From Jidongwangia harbinensis (GTDB lineage: Bacteria; Actinomycetota; Actinomycetes; Mycobacteriales; Micromonosporaceae): DNA of 64,000 nucleotides. This document shows, in pieces, positions 34,855 to 43,109 of the stretch (positions are counted from its first letter, which is position 1; each line of letters begins with the position of its first letter). The position numbers and the translations under genes are program-made. The DNA is taken from the NCBI RefSeq assembly GCF_020216025.1, contig NZ_JAIWNC010000024.1:1-64000 (forward strand), written 5' to 3'. The notes beneath the pieces are model-generated. The model saw only the letters and a program-made list of their open reading frames with translations, was not told where the DNA came from and ran no database searches.

Positions 34855-35633
34855 GAAGCCGGACCCCGCTCGCCCTCGCCGTGCCCGCGGTCCTCGGACT
34901 GGCGTTCCTGGTGCTGCCGCTGGCCGGCCTGCTGATCCGGACGCCCTGGTCGACGCTGCCGCAACGGCTCACCGAGCCCGGCATGCTGGCCGCCCTCCGG
35001 CTGTCCCTTCTCACCGCGACGCTCGCCACGCTGGTGTGCCTGGCGCTGGGCGTACCGCTGGCCTGGCTGCTGGCCCGCAGCGGCCTGCCCGGCCGGCGGC
35101 TGTTCCGCGCGCTGGTCACCGTGCCCCTGGTCCTGCCGCCGGTGGTCGGCGGCGTGGCGCTGCTGCTGGTGTTCGGCAGGCGTGGGCTGGTCGGGGAATG
35201 GCTGGACGCGACGTTCGGGGTCAGCCTGCCGTTCAGCACCGCGGGCGTGGTGGTGGCCGAGGCGTTCGTGGCGATGCCGTTCCTGGTGATCGCGGTGGAG
35301 GGCGCGCTGCGCGGCGCGGACGCCCGGTACGAGGAGGCCGCCGCGACCCTCGGCGCCGGCCGGTGGACCGTGTTCCGCCGGGTCACGCTGCCGCTGATCG
35401 GGCCGGGCGTGGCCGCCGGCGCGGTGCTCTGCTGGGCGCGGGCGCTCGGCGAGTTCGGGGCCACCATCACGTTCGCCGGCAACTTCCCGGGACGCACGCA
35501 GACCATGCCGCTCGCCGTCTACCTGGCGCTGGAACAGGATCTGGACGCCGCCATCGTGCTCAGCATGGTGCTGCTTGTGGTGTCCGTGGCGATCCTCGCG
35601 GTGCTGCGCGACCGCTGGCTCGGTGCCGGATGA
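34851..35633 (+). CDS. modB: Molybdate ABC transporter permease
   Basis: 260 residues, about six helices. It has the ModB/CysT-type permease pattern and the EAA loop coupling to the ATPase: EEAAATLGAGRWTVFRRVTLP, followed by ARALGEFGATITFAGNFPG, diagnostic for molybdate permeases. GTG 34851 overlaps the modA stop (GTGA) and the stop overlaps modC ATG. Confidence 0.93.
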   Translation: MRSRTPLALAVPAVLGLAFLVLPLAGLLIRTPWSTLPQRLTEPGMLAALRLSLLTATLATLVCLALGVPLAWLLARSGLPGRRLFRALVTVPLVLPPVVGGVALLLVFGRRGLVGEWLDATFGVSLPFSTAGVVVAEAFVAMPFLVIAVEGALRGADARYEEAAATLGAGRWTVFRRVTLPLIGPGVAAGAVLCWARALGEFGATITFAGNFPGRTQTMPLAVYLALEQDLDAAIVLSMVLLVVSVAILAVLRDRWLGAG

Positions 35634-36679
35634 GCCTGGACGCGCGCCTGGTGGTGCGCCGTCCGGACTTCACCCTGGACGTGTCGCTGGCCGCGGCGCC
35701 GGGCGAGGTGGTGGCGCTGCTCGGCCCGAACGGCGCCGGCAAGACCACCGCCCTGCGCGCGCTGGCCGGCCTGGTGGCGCTGGACGACGGCCACGTCGAA
35801 CTGGACGGCCGCCGGCTGGACCGGGTGCCGCCGGAGCACCGGCGGATCGGCGTGGTGTTCCAGGACTATCTGCTGTTCCCGCATCTGTCCGCGGTGGACA
35901 ACGTGGCGTTCGGGTTGCGCTGCCGGGGCGTGCCCCGGGCGCGGGCGCGCGAGCAGGCCCGGGAGTGGTTGCGGCGGATGGCGCTGGAGGACCAGTCCGG
36001 CAAGCGCCCGCGGCAGCTGTCCGGCGGTCAGGCCCAGCGGGTGGCGCTGGCCCGGGCGCTGGCCACCGAGCCCCGGCTGCTGCTGCTGGACGAGCCGCTG
36101 GCCGCGCTGGACGCCCGGACCCGTCTGGAGACCCGCGCGCACCTGGGCGCCCACCTGCGCGACCACCACGGCGCCACGGTGCTCGTGACGCACGACCCGC
36201 TGGACGCGATGATGCTGGCCGACCGGCTGGTCGTGGTGGAGGACGGGCGGGTGGTGCAGACCGGCGACGCGGCCGCCATCACCGGCCGCCCGCGCACCGA
36301 CTACGTCGCCCGGCTGGTCGGGCTCAACCTGTACCGCGGCACGGCCGACGGCCACACCGTCCGGGTGGCCGGCGACTTCGCCCTCACCACCGCGTCCGCC
36401 CAGCACGGCGCGGTGTTCGTGGCGTTCCCGCCGTCCGCGGTGGCGCTCTACGCCGAACGGCCGGCCGGCAGCCCGCGCAACACCTGGCCGGCCGAGATCG
36501 CCGCGGTGGCCCGGCAGGGCGACCGGCTGCGGATCGAGCTGACCGGCCCGATCCCGGCCGCCGCGGACGTCACCCCGGCCGCGGCGGTGGACCTGGGGCT
36601 GGCGACCGGCCGGCGGGTCTGGGCGACGGTGAAGGCCACCGAGGCGACCAGCTATCCGGCCGGGACGGACGTAGGTTGA
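35630..36679 (+). CDS. modC: Molybdate ABC transporter ATP-binding protein
   Basis: 349 residues. Walker A LLGPNGAGKTTAL, Q-loop VVFQDYLLFPH, signature LSGGQAQRVALARAL, Walker B LLLLDEPLAALD, and switch His in VTHDPLDA. The last about 110 residues are a TOBE-type regulatory domain (PAEIAAVARQGDRLRIEL). It energises ModAB. ATGA overlap with modB; the DUF1684 gene starts 4 bp after the stop. Confidence 0.93.
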   Translation: MSLDARLVVRRPDFTLDVSLAAAPGEVVALLGPNGAGKTTALRALAGLVALDDGHVELDGRRLDRVPPEHRRIGVVFQDYLLFPHLSAVDNVAFGLRCRGVPRARAREQAREWLRRMALEDQSGKRPRQLSGGQAQRVALARALATEPRLLLLDEPLAALDARTRLETRAHLGAHLRDHHGATVLVTHDPLDAMMLADRLVVVEDGRVVQTGDAAAITGRPRTDYVARLVGLNLYRGTADGHTVRVAGDFALTTASAQHGAVFVAFPPSAVALYAERPAGSPRNTWPAEIAAVARQGDRLRIELTGPIPAAADVTPAAAVDLGLATGRRVWATVKATEATSYPAGTDVG

Positions 36680-36683
36680 GCGG

Positions 36684-37262
36684 GTGGACCTTCTCCAGCT
36701 GAGCGACTACCGGACCGCCGTGGCACGCCTCTACCTGGAGGCCGGCGACCTGGCCGACTTCCGGGCCCGCCGCGACGACCTGTTCCGCACCCATCCACAG
36801 TCGCCGATACCGCGCGGCGCGGAGTTCACCGGCCTGCGGTACTTCCCGCCGGACGACGGCCTGGTCGCCGACGTCGCGCTGCGCCCGGCCCGGGGCGAGC
36901 TGGAGATCGACACCGGCGGCCCGGACGGCGTGGTGCGCTACCACCGGGCCGGCATCCTGGACACCGCGTGGGGCGAGCTGTCGCTGTGGTGGATCGCGGC
37001 GTACGGCGGCGGTCTGTTCCTTCCGGTCCGGGACGGCACCTGCGGCACCGAGTCGTACGGCGGCGGGCGCTACCTGACCGACACGGTCAAGGGCACGCAC
37101 GGCCGCGGGGTGGTCCCGCTCGGCGACGGCCGGGTCCGGCTGGACTTCAACTACCTCTACAACCCCAGTTGCGCGTACGACGACCAGTGGCTCTGCCCGC
37201 TGGCCCCGCCGGAGAACCGGGTCAGCCCGCCGATTCCGGCCGGGGAGATGGCGTACCACTGA
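36684..37262 (+). CDS. DUF1684 protein
   Basis: 192 residues. Conserved blocks are FRARRDDLFRTHPQSPIP, FTGLRYFPPDDGLVADV, LWWIAAYGGGLFLPVRDGTCG, ESYGGGRYL and LDFNYLYNPSCAYDDQWLCPLAPPEN. DUF1684 is widespread and uncharacterised. GTG 36684 starts 4 bp after modC, so it may be cotranscribed with the mod genes. Its last 41 bp overlap the convergent acetyltransferase gene. Confidence 0.88.
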   Translation: MDLLQLSDYRTAVARLYLEAGDLADFRARRDDLFRTHPQSPIPRGAEFTGLRYFPPDDGLVADVALRPARGELEIDTGGPDGVVRYHRAGILDTAWGELSLWWIAAYGGGLFLPVRDGTCGTESYGGGRYLTDTVKGTHGRGVVPLGDGRVRLDFNYLYNPSCAYDDQWLCPLAPPENRVSPPIPAGEMAYH

Positions 37263-37806
37263 CGGGTCCGGTCCACTCCGGGGCGGTGACCGACCACAAC
37301 TGGGTGTCGTACCGCACCCCGCGGTACGGGAACGCGCCGCGCAGCACCCCGTCCAGCGTCATGCCGAGCCGCCGTGCCACGTTCGCGCTCGCCGTATTGT
37401 CCGGGCGGCAGCGCCACTCCACCCGGTACATGCCGCGTTCCCGCAACGCCCAGTCGACCGCGCGCCGCGCGGCGCGGGTGACCAGGCCGCGGCCGGTGCC
37501 CGCCGGCTCCAGCCAGCAGCCCGCCTCGCAGACGCCGGTGCCGGTGTCGAAGGAGACGAACAGGATGCCGCCGACCAGCGTGCCGTCGAGCCAGATGCCG
37601 TGGATGCGCCCGGCGTCGCGAGCCGCCTTGTCCGCGTAACGCTGCAGCGTCGCGGTCGCGGACGCCAGGTCGGTGCTGAGCGACGCCCACGGGATCCACG
37701 GGTCGACGGACTCCCGGGCGCGGTCCATGTGCGCCAGGAACTCCGGCGCCTGCCACGGTTCCAGCGGTCGCAGCTGGGCACCGTCACCAAGATCGATGGC
37801 AAACAT
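37222..37806 (-). CDS. GNAT acetyltransferase, RimJ/RimL type
   Basis: 194 residues. LRPLEPWQAPEFLAHMDRA, DPWIPWAS, the acetyl-CoA loop GTGRGLVTRAARRAVDWAL, and WRCRPDNTASANVARRLGM are the standard blocks of the ribosomal-protein-serine acetyltransferase group (RimL-like). Start at ATG 37806. Its 3' end overlaps the DUF1684 gene by 41 bp tail to tail. A second, divergent GNAT gene begins 45 bp away; they may arise from different sources since the sequences are not close. Confidence 0.9.
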   Translation of the reverse strand: MFAIDLGDGAQLRPLEPWQAPEFLAHMDRARESVDPWIPWASLSTDLASATATLQRYADKAARDAGRIHGIWLDGTLVGGILFVSFDTGTGVCEAGCWLEPAGTGRGLVTRAARRAVDWALRERGMYRVEWRCRPDNTASANVARRLGMTLDGVLRGAFPYRGVRYDTQLWSVTAPEWTGPVSGTPSPRPESAG

Positions 37807-37851
37807 CGCCGCAGCCTATCGCGGCGCCCCGGCTCGCACCGGTCGTACAGA

Positions 37852-38412
37852 ATGGCGTGGGTGTTGATCTCCACCCGGCTGGTCACCGTCGCGGACGCCC
37901 CGGAACTGGCGCACCTGCTGCGGGTGCACCGCGACCTCCTGGACCGCGTCGAGCCGATCCGCGACGAGGACTTCTACACCCCCGCGGGGCAGGTGGCGGC
38001 GATCCGCGGTGCGCTCGACGGGCACCGCCGCGGCACGACGATGCCGCACGTCGTCGTCGTGGACGGGCGGGTGGCCGGCCGGATCACCCTCAGCAACATC
38101 CTGCGCGGGGTGCTGCAGTCGGCCAACATCGGATACTGGGTGGACCCGGCGGTGCATCGCCGCGGGGTGGCCACCGCCGCGGTCCGGGAGATGGTCCGGG
38201 TGGCGTTCGAACAGGCCCGCCTGCACCGCCTGGAGGCCGCCACGCTGCTGCACAACGCCGGTTCGCAACGGGTGCTGGAACGCAACGGCTTCGTCCGGTA
38301 CGGCGTCGCGGAGCAGTTCCTCAAGATCGCCGGGCGCTGGCAGGACCACGTCATGTACCAGCTGATCAACCCGGCCGACCGCGTCGTGACAGCCACCGAA
38401 ACACCGGCCTGA
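37852..38412 (+). CDS. GNAT acetyltransferase, RimJ type
   Basis: 186 residues. TRLVTVADAPELAHLL, RITLSNILRGVLQSANIGYW, CoA loop HRRGVATAAVREMVRVAF, ATLLHNAGSQRVLERNGF. The pattern ANIGYWVD...LEA.....N..S..VLE..GF is typical of RimJ ribosomal protein alanine acetyltransferases. ATG 37852 is used; GTG 37861 is an alternative. The broken pnuC follows 12 bp later. Confidence 0.9.
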   Translation: MAWVLISTRLVTVADAPELAHLLRVHRDLLDRVEPIRDEDFYTPAGQVAAIRGALDGHRRGTTMPHVVVVDGRVAGRITLSNILRGVLQSANIGYWVDPAVHRRGVATAAVREMVRVAFEQARLHRLEAATLLHNAGSQRVLERNGFVRYGVAEQFLKIAGRWQDHVMYQLINPADRVVTATETPA

Positions 38413-38424
38413 CAGACTCGCGGG

Positions 38425-38945
38425 ATGGACTGGCTGGACCATCTGCTGTCCGCGTTCTACCACGCCAAGTGGCAGGTCACCGCGGACCAGGCGATCTACT
38501 GGCGGGAGATCGTCGGCAACGCGTTCGGGCTCGGCTCGGCGGCGGCGGTCCCGCCGTGGTGCCGCACTGGGCGACCGCCCGCCGGCGCGCCGTCTTCATC
38601 CCCGCGGCGCTGGTCGCCGTCGGCGTCTGCTTCGTCGTCTTCCGCGCGCTCGGGGCCGGCTTCCCGGTGCCGTGGTGGTACTACCTGGCCGACTCGTGGA
38701 TCTTCGTGGGCTCGGTGCTGGCCACCTACGCGATGGCCCGCGGCTGGGTGGAGTTCTGGCTCTGCTGGCTCGCGGTGGACCTGGTCGGCGTACCCGAGCT
38801 GCTGTACTTCCGCTACTACCCCTCGGCCGTCCTGTACGCGGTGTACGCGGGCTTCGTGGTCTGGGGTTTCCTGGTGTGGCTGCGGATCTCCCGGCGCGAA
38901 CAGCCGACGCGCCCGGCCGGCCTCCGGATGGAGACGGTGGCCTGA
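38425..38945 (+). pseudogene. pnuC: pnuC nicotinamide-riboside transporter, frameshifted with internal deletion
   Basis: ATG 38425 opens a frame reading MDWLDHLLSAFYHAKWQ...YWREIVGNAFGLGSAAA, a normal PnuC beginning. After about 38545 the PnuC reading continues only in another frame (PHWATARRRAVFIPAAL, then SWIFVGSVLATYAMARGWVE and AVYAGFVVWGF) to TGA 38945. Total length 521 bp is not a multiple of three. Compared with intact PnuC (about 200-230 residues), roughly 60-75 residues between GLGSAAA and the PHWAT block are missing. The junction lies in GGCGGCGGCGG, suggesting a deletion between GGC repeats. Sequencing or assembly error is possible. Confidence 0.7.
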
Positions 38946-38951
38946 GCCGGG

Positions 38952-39920
38952 TCAGCCGCCGACCGCGACCACCACCTTGCCGCGAATCGCGCCGGACGTC
39001 AGGTGGTCGACCGCGGCCGCCGCTTCGGCGAGCGGGTACGACCGCTCGACCGCCGGCACCAGCTCGCCGGACTCCAGCCATCCGGCCAACTGCCGCAGGT
39101 CCGCCTCGCGGGTGATCGACACGATGCCGCGCAACCTGCCACGGACCAGGGGCGACAGCAGTATCGCGCGGAGCGAACGGTCCACCCCGCCGAGCAGGCG
39201 GCCGTTGTCCTCGCCGCCGATGAGGACCAGCGTGCCGCCCGGGGCCAGCAGGCGGCGCAGCGACCGCAGCGGGCGGTTGCCGGCGATGTCCAGCACCAGG
39301 TCGTAGCGGCCGGTGAGTTCGGCGGTGGTGTGGTCGATCACCTCGTCGGCGCCGAGCGTGCGGACCAGGTCCGCTTTGGACGTACGGCAGACGCCGGTGA
39401 CGTGGGCGCCGAACAGCTTGCCCAACTGGACGGCGAACGATCCGACGCCACCGGCGGCGCCGATCACCAGCACCCGGGCGCCGGCCCGGACCCGGCCGGC
39501 GTCGCGCAGCGCGTGCAGCGCCGTGGCGGCGGACCCGGGCACGGCGGCGGCCTGCTCGAACGTCACGTTCGCCGGCTTGGGCACCAGCCGGTCCGCGCGG
39601 GCCCGGGCGTACTCGGCGAACGCGCCGGTGCAGACGCCGAACACCTCGTCGCCGGGGCGCACGGCGGTCACCCCGGCGCCCACCGATTCGACCACGCCGG
39701 CGACGTCCATCCCGCGGATCGGGACCTTGGGGCGGCGTACGCCGAAGCCGACCACCCGGGCCAGGTACGGCAGCCCGGTCATCAGGTGCCAGACGCCGCG
39801 GTCGACGCCGGCGGCGCGGACCCGGACGAGCACCTCGCCCGGCCCGGCGGTGGGCCGGTCGATCTCGGCGTACCGGAGCACGTCGGAGTTTCCGTAGCGG
39901 TCCTGGACGATGGCTTTCAC
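38952..39920 (-). CDS. Zinc-independent MDR / quinone-oxidoreductase-like enzyme
   Basis: 322 residues. N-terminal GroES-like part (VRVRAAGVDRGVWHLMTG, GMDVAGVVESVGAGV, RPGDEVFG) and Rossmann part (VLVIGAAGGVGSFAVQLGKLFGA), ending LTSGAIRGKVVVAV. Catalytic zinc ligands are not seen, so it fits NADPH:quinone or enone reductases. GTG 39920 overlaps the XRE gene stop by 4 bp. Three-gene minus-strand operon with the XRE regulator and the small membrane protein. Confidence 0.9.
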   Translation of the reverse strand: MKAIVQDRYGNSDVLRYAEIDRPTAGPGEVLVRVRAAGVDRGVWHLMTGLPYLARVVGFGVRRPKVPIRGMDVAGVVESVGAGVTAVRPGDEVFGVCTGAFAEYARARADRLVPKPANVTFEQAAAVPGSAATALHALRDAGRVRAGARVLVIGAAGGVGSFAVQLGKLFGAHVTGVCRTSKADLVRTLGADEVIDHTTAELTGRYDLVLDIAGNRPLRSLRRLLAPGGTLVLIGGEDNGRLLGGVDRSLRAILLSPLVRGRLRGIVSITREADLRQLAGWLESGELVPAVERSYPLAEAAAAVDHLTSGAIRGKVVVAVGG

Positions 39921-40150
39921 GTGGTGTCTCCGTCTCGGTCGGAGTACTGGAACACGTCGTCGAGCGGGACGCCGAAGACGCGGGCGATCTGGAACGCCAC
40001 CTCCAGCGACGGCGAGTACCGCCCCTGTTCGATGGCGATCACGGTCTGCCGGGTCACCCCGATGTGCCGGGCCAGGTCGGCCTGGGTCATCTCGCCGTGG
40101 GCGAACCGCAGCGCGCGGATGGAGTTGGTGACCCGGGTCGGCTTCACCAC
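39917..40150 (-). CDS. XRE-family helix-turn-helix regulator
   Basis: 77 residues, one HTH domain: RFAHGEMTQADLARHIGVTRQ with recognition helix RQTVIAIEQGRYSPSLE and VFGVPLDDVFQY. This short form, commonly paired with a small membrane protein, resembles the YgzD/YozG class. The start is GTG 40150 or GTG 40147; the latter overlaps the upstream stop by 4 bp. Probably autoregulates this operon. Confidence 0.88.
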   Translation of the reverse strand: MVKPTRVTNSIRALRFAHGEMTQADLARHIGVTRQTVIAIEQGRYSPSLEVAFQIARVFGVPLDDVFQYSDRDGDTT

Positions 40151-40572
40151 GGGTGGAAGCCGCGTCGGTAGGCGAAGATCTTGGCGGTGGAGCCGAGCAC
40201 GGCGGAGAGGACGAACGCGAGGTAGAGCGCGTTGGCGATCCAGAAGTGCGCGGCCTCGGCGAGTGCCAGGAGCATCGCCGCCACGCCTCCGACCACGACC
40301 AGCGACTGGCCGATGTGCTCGCCGAAGCGGCCGATCTCCCGGTCGCGCTGGTCGCTGGACCGGGCGCCCTCGGGCGTGCGCGCGGCGACCGCGACCTGCA
40401 GGACGATCGACACCGCGATGGCGGCGCCCACACTGGTCAGCAGTGCGCCCGCATACGGCACCTGGGACACCGGGACGGGGCCGGACCGGGCCAGGACCAC
40501 GGCCGCATAAGTCACGTAGGCCAGGACGCTGACCACGCCGAGCATCCAGGCCCGCTTTTCGTCGAACGACAT
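40144..40572 (-). CDS. Small membrane protein (DUF2178-like)
   Basis: 142 residues, four helices (MLGVVSVLAYVTYAAVVLA; ALLTSVGAAIAVSIVLQVAV; SLVVVGGVAAMLLALAEA; ALYLAFVLSAVLGSTAKI). The loop SDQRDREIGRFGEHIGQ is typical of DUF2178-like proteins coupled to XRE regulators. The start MSFDEKRAW (ATG 40572) is a choice based on homology; no clear ribosome site. Upstream DNA is shared with the divergent TetR gene. Confidence 0.75.
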   Translation of the reverse strand: MSFDEKRAWMLGVVSVLAYVTYAAVVLARSGPVPVSQVPYAGALLTSVGAAIAVSIVLQVAVAARTPEGARSSDQRDREIGRFGEHIGQSLVVVGGVAAMLLALAEAAHFWIANALYLAFVLSAVLGSTAKIFAYRRGFHPW

Positions 40573-40628
40573 ACTTCGAAGGTAAAGCAGAGCAGACACC
40601 ATGTCAAAGATTCTATACATTACATCGA

Positions 40629-40646
40629 TGAGTGAGTGCTCGCTCA
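40629..40646. promoter_or_regulatory. TetR-type operator upstream of the ABC-exporter operon
   Basis: TGAGTGAGTGCTCGCTCA is an imperfect 18-bp palindrome (14 of 18 positions symmetric), the form seen in many TetR operators (TGAGYGAG...). It lies 19 bp before the TetR GTG start, so it probably overlaps the promoter and allows autorepression of the TetR-ABC operon. Confidence 0.65.
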
Positions 40647-40664
40647 GTGAGGTAGGGTGGCCGG

Positions 40665-41315
40665 GTGACCGACCCCCGGCGGCGACGGGTCCCCGCCATG
40701 GCCCCCGAGGACCGCCGCGCCGCCCTCATCGCGGCGACGGTGCCACTGCTGCGCGCGCACGGGATGCTCCTCAGCACCAAGCAGATCGCCCGCGCCGCCG
40801 GCGTCGCCGAAGGCACCATCTTCGGCGTCTTCCCGGACAAGAACTCGCTGCTGGTGGCCGCGCTGTTGGACGCGCTGGATCCGCAGCCGACCCTGGACGC
40901 GATCGCCGCCGTCGACCCCGCCCTCGATCTGCGGGCCCGGCTCACCGCGGCGGTCCAACTGGTGAACGAGCGGTTCGCCGCCAACGCGCACCTGATGACC
41001 GCGGCCCGGTCGCTGATGCAGACCGGAGGCGGCGGCCCCGAGACCCACCGGCGCGTGCACGCCGCGCGGGACCGGCTCCAGGCGGCGCTCACCACGCTGA
41101 TCGAGCCGGACGCGGCGGCGCTCCGCAGCCCGCCCGGCACCACCGCCCGGATCCTGCTGCTGTTCTGCGGCGGCAACGCGTTCGGGCCGTTCGGCGACCC
41201 GGACGCCTTCACCGCCGGGGAAATTGTGTCGCTTCTGCTCGACGGCCTGCTTATCGTCTCCGCCGGGAACGAGCCGTCGTTCGTTCCCCTTCTCCGGAAA
41301 CCCGAGGTCCCTTGA
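40665..41315 (+). CDS. TetR/AcrR-family regulator of the ABC exporter
   Basis: 216 residues. HTH at about 33-55 (LSTKQIARAAGVAEGTIFGVF, with the usual FPDKNSLL after it). The ligand domain is C-terminal and variable. GTG 40665. It is followed directly by two ABC half-transporter genes, with stop and next start within 3 bp, so it should repress their transcription until a substrate drug binds. Confidence 0.9.
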   Translation: MTDPRRRRVPAMAPEDRRAALIAATVPLLRAHGMLLSTKQIARAAGVAEGTIFGVFPDKNSLLVAALLDALDPQPTLDAIAAVDPALDLRARLTAAVQLVNERFAANAHLMTAARSLMQTGGGGPETHRRVHAARDRLQAALTTLIEPDAAALRSPPGTTARILLLFCGGNAFGPFGDPDAFTAGEIVSLLLDGLLIVSAGNEPSFVPLLRKPEVP

Positions 41316-41317
41316 CG

Positions 41318-43054
41318 GTGCTGATCCGACTGCTGCGCGTCCACCTGCGCCCGTACCGTACGGCGGTCGGCCTCGTGGTGCTGTTCCAGTTCCTGCAGAC
41401 CCTCGCGACGCTGTACCTGCCCACGCTGAACGCCCTGATCATCGACCGGGGTGTGGTGCTCGGCGACACCGGTTACGTGATGCGGATCGGCGGCGTCATG
41501 ATCGGCATCACGCTGGCGCAGATCGCCGCGCAGATCGTCGCGGTCTACTTCGGCGCCCGGACGGCCATGGCGGTGGGGCGCGACGTCCGGGCCGCGATCT
41601 TCGAGCGGGTACAGGCGTTCTCGGCGCGCGAGGTCGGCCAGTTCGGGGCGCCGTCGCTGATCACCCGGAGCACGAACGACGTCCAGCAGATCCAGATGCT
41701 GGTGCTGCTGACGTTCACGCTGATGGTGTCCGCCCCGATCATGTGCTTCGGCGGCGTGGCGCTGGCGCTGCACCAGGACGTACCGCTGTCCACGCTGATC
41801 CTGGTGATCGTGCCGGTGCTGATCCTGCTGATCGCCGCGATCGTGGCGCGGATGCGCCCGCTGTTCCGCGCCATGCAGGTGCGCATCGACCGGCTCAACC
41901 GGGTGATGCGCGAGCAGATCACCGGGATCCGGGTGATCCGGGCGTTCGTCCGCGACGACACCGAGCAGGAGCGGTACGCCGAGGCCAACGACGACCTGAC
42001 CGACGTGTCGCTGCGGGTCGGCAAGCTGATGGCGCTGATGTTCCCGATCGTGCTGCTGGTGGTCAACCTGTCCAGCGTGGCGGTGATCTGGTTCGGCGGG
42101 CACCGGATCGCGGACGGCGACATGCAGGTCGGCGCGCTCACCGCGTTCCTCAGCTACCTCATGCAGATCCTCATGTCGATCATGATGGCGACGTTCATGT
42201 TCATGATGATCCCGCGCGCCGAGGTCTGCGCCGAGCGGATCCAGGAGGTGCTCGGCACCGAGTCCTCGGTCCGCCTCGCCGAGCACCCGGTCACCACGCT
42301 GGACCGGCGCGGGCTGCTCGACCTGCGCGGCGTCGAGTTCCGCTACCCCGGAGCGGAGGCGCCGGTGCTCAGCGACGTCGACCTGACCGCCCGGCCGGGT
42401 CAGGTGACCGCGGTGATCGGCAGCACCGGCAGCGGCAAGACCACGCTGCTGAACCTGGTGCCCCGGCTGTTCGACGCGACCGGCGGCCGGGTGCTGGTCG
42501 ACGAGGTGGACGTCCGCGAACTGGCGCCGGAGCTGCTGTCCCGGACGGTCGGCCTGGTGCCGCAGCGGCCGTACCTGTTCTCCGGCACCGTGGCGTCCAA
42601 CCTGCGGTACGGCAACCCGGACGCCACCGACGCGGAGCTGTGGCGGGCGCTCGAGGTGGCGCAGGCGCGGGACTTCGTGGAACGGATGGAGGGCGGCCTG
42701 GACGCGCCGATCGCCCAGGGCGGCACCAACGTCTCCGGCGGGCAGCGCCAACGGCTGGCCATTGCCCGGGTGCTGGTGCACGCCCCGGAGATCTACCTGT
42801 TCGACGACTCGTTCTCGGCCCTGGACTACGCCACCGACGCGGCGCTGCGGGCGGCGCTCACCGACCACATCGCGGACGCCACCGTGGTGATCGTGGCGCA
42901 GCGGGTCAGCACGATCCGCGACGCCGACCGGATCGTGGTGCTGGACGACGGCCGGGTGGTGGGCACCGGCACGCACGCCGAACTGATGGACCGCAACCCG
43001 ACGTACCGGGAGATCGTTCTTTCCCAGCTCACCGAGCAGGAAGCCGCGGCATGA
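41318..43054 (+). CDS. ABC exporter half-transporter A (degenerate ATP site)
   Basis: 578 residues, six-helix membrane domain plus ATPase. Walker A GSTGSGKTTLLN, signature VSGGQRQRLAIARVL, Walker B IYLFDDSFSALD with Asp in place of the catalytic Glu, switch VIVAQRVSTI (Gln for His). Such replacement marks the degenerate half of heterodimeric type IV exporters (TM287/288, BmrCD, TmrAB type). GTG 41318 gives LIRLLRVHLRPY as in homologs; TTG 41312 overlapping the TetR stop is possible. Works with the next gene product. Confidence 0.92.
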   Translation: MLIRLLRVHLRPYRTAVGLVVLFQFLQTLATLYLPTLNALIIDRGVVLGDTGYVMRIGGVMIGITLAQIAAQIVAVYFGARTAMAVGRDVRAAIFERVQAFSAREVGQFGAPSLITRSTNDVQQIQMLVLLTFTLMVSAPIMCFGGVALALHQDVPLSTLILVIVPVLILLIAAIVARMRPLFRAMQVRIDRLNRVMREQITGIRVIRAFVRDDTEQERYAEANDDLTDVSLRVGKLMALMFPIVLLVVNLSSVAVIWFGGHRIADGDMQVGALTAFLSYLMQILMSIMMATFMFMMIPRAEVCAERIQEVLGTESSVRLAEHPVTTLDRRGLLDLRGVEFRYPGAEAPVLSDVDLTARPGQVTAVIGSTGSGKTTLLNLVPRLFDATGGRVLVDEVDVRELAPELLSRTVGLVPQRPYLFSGTVASNLRYGNPDATDAELWRALEVAQARDFVERMEGGLDAPIAQGGTNVSGGQRQRLAIARVLVHAPEIYLFDDSFSALDYATDAALRAALTDHIADATVVIVAQRVSTIRDADRIVVLDDGRVVGTGTHAELMDRNPTYREIVLSQLTEQEAAA

Positions 43055-43109
43055 CCGACTGCACCGCGGCGAAGCAAGGGCCAGAAGGGCATGCCGAAGG
43101 AGGCACAGC

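Noticed and set aside
41312..41318. TTG 41312 as start of the first ABC gene, overlapping the TetR stop
   Set aside because: Kept only as an alternative: GTG 41318 gives the usual beginning of homologs and a better distance from GAGG.
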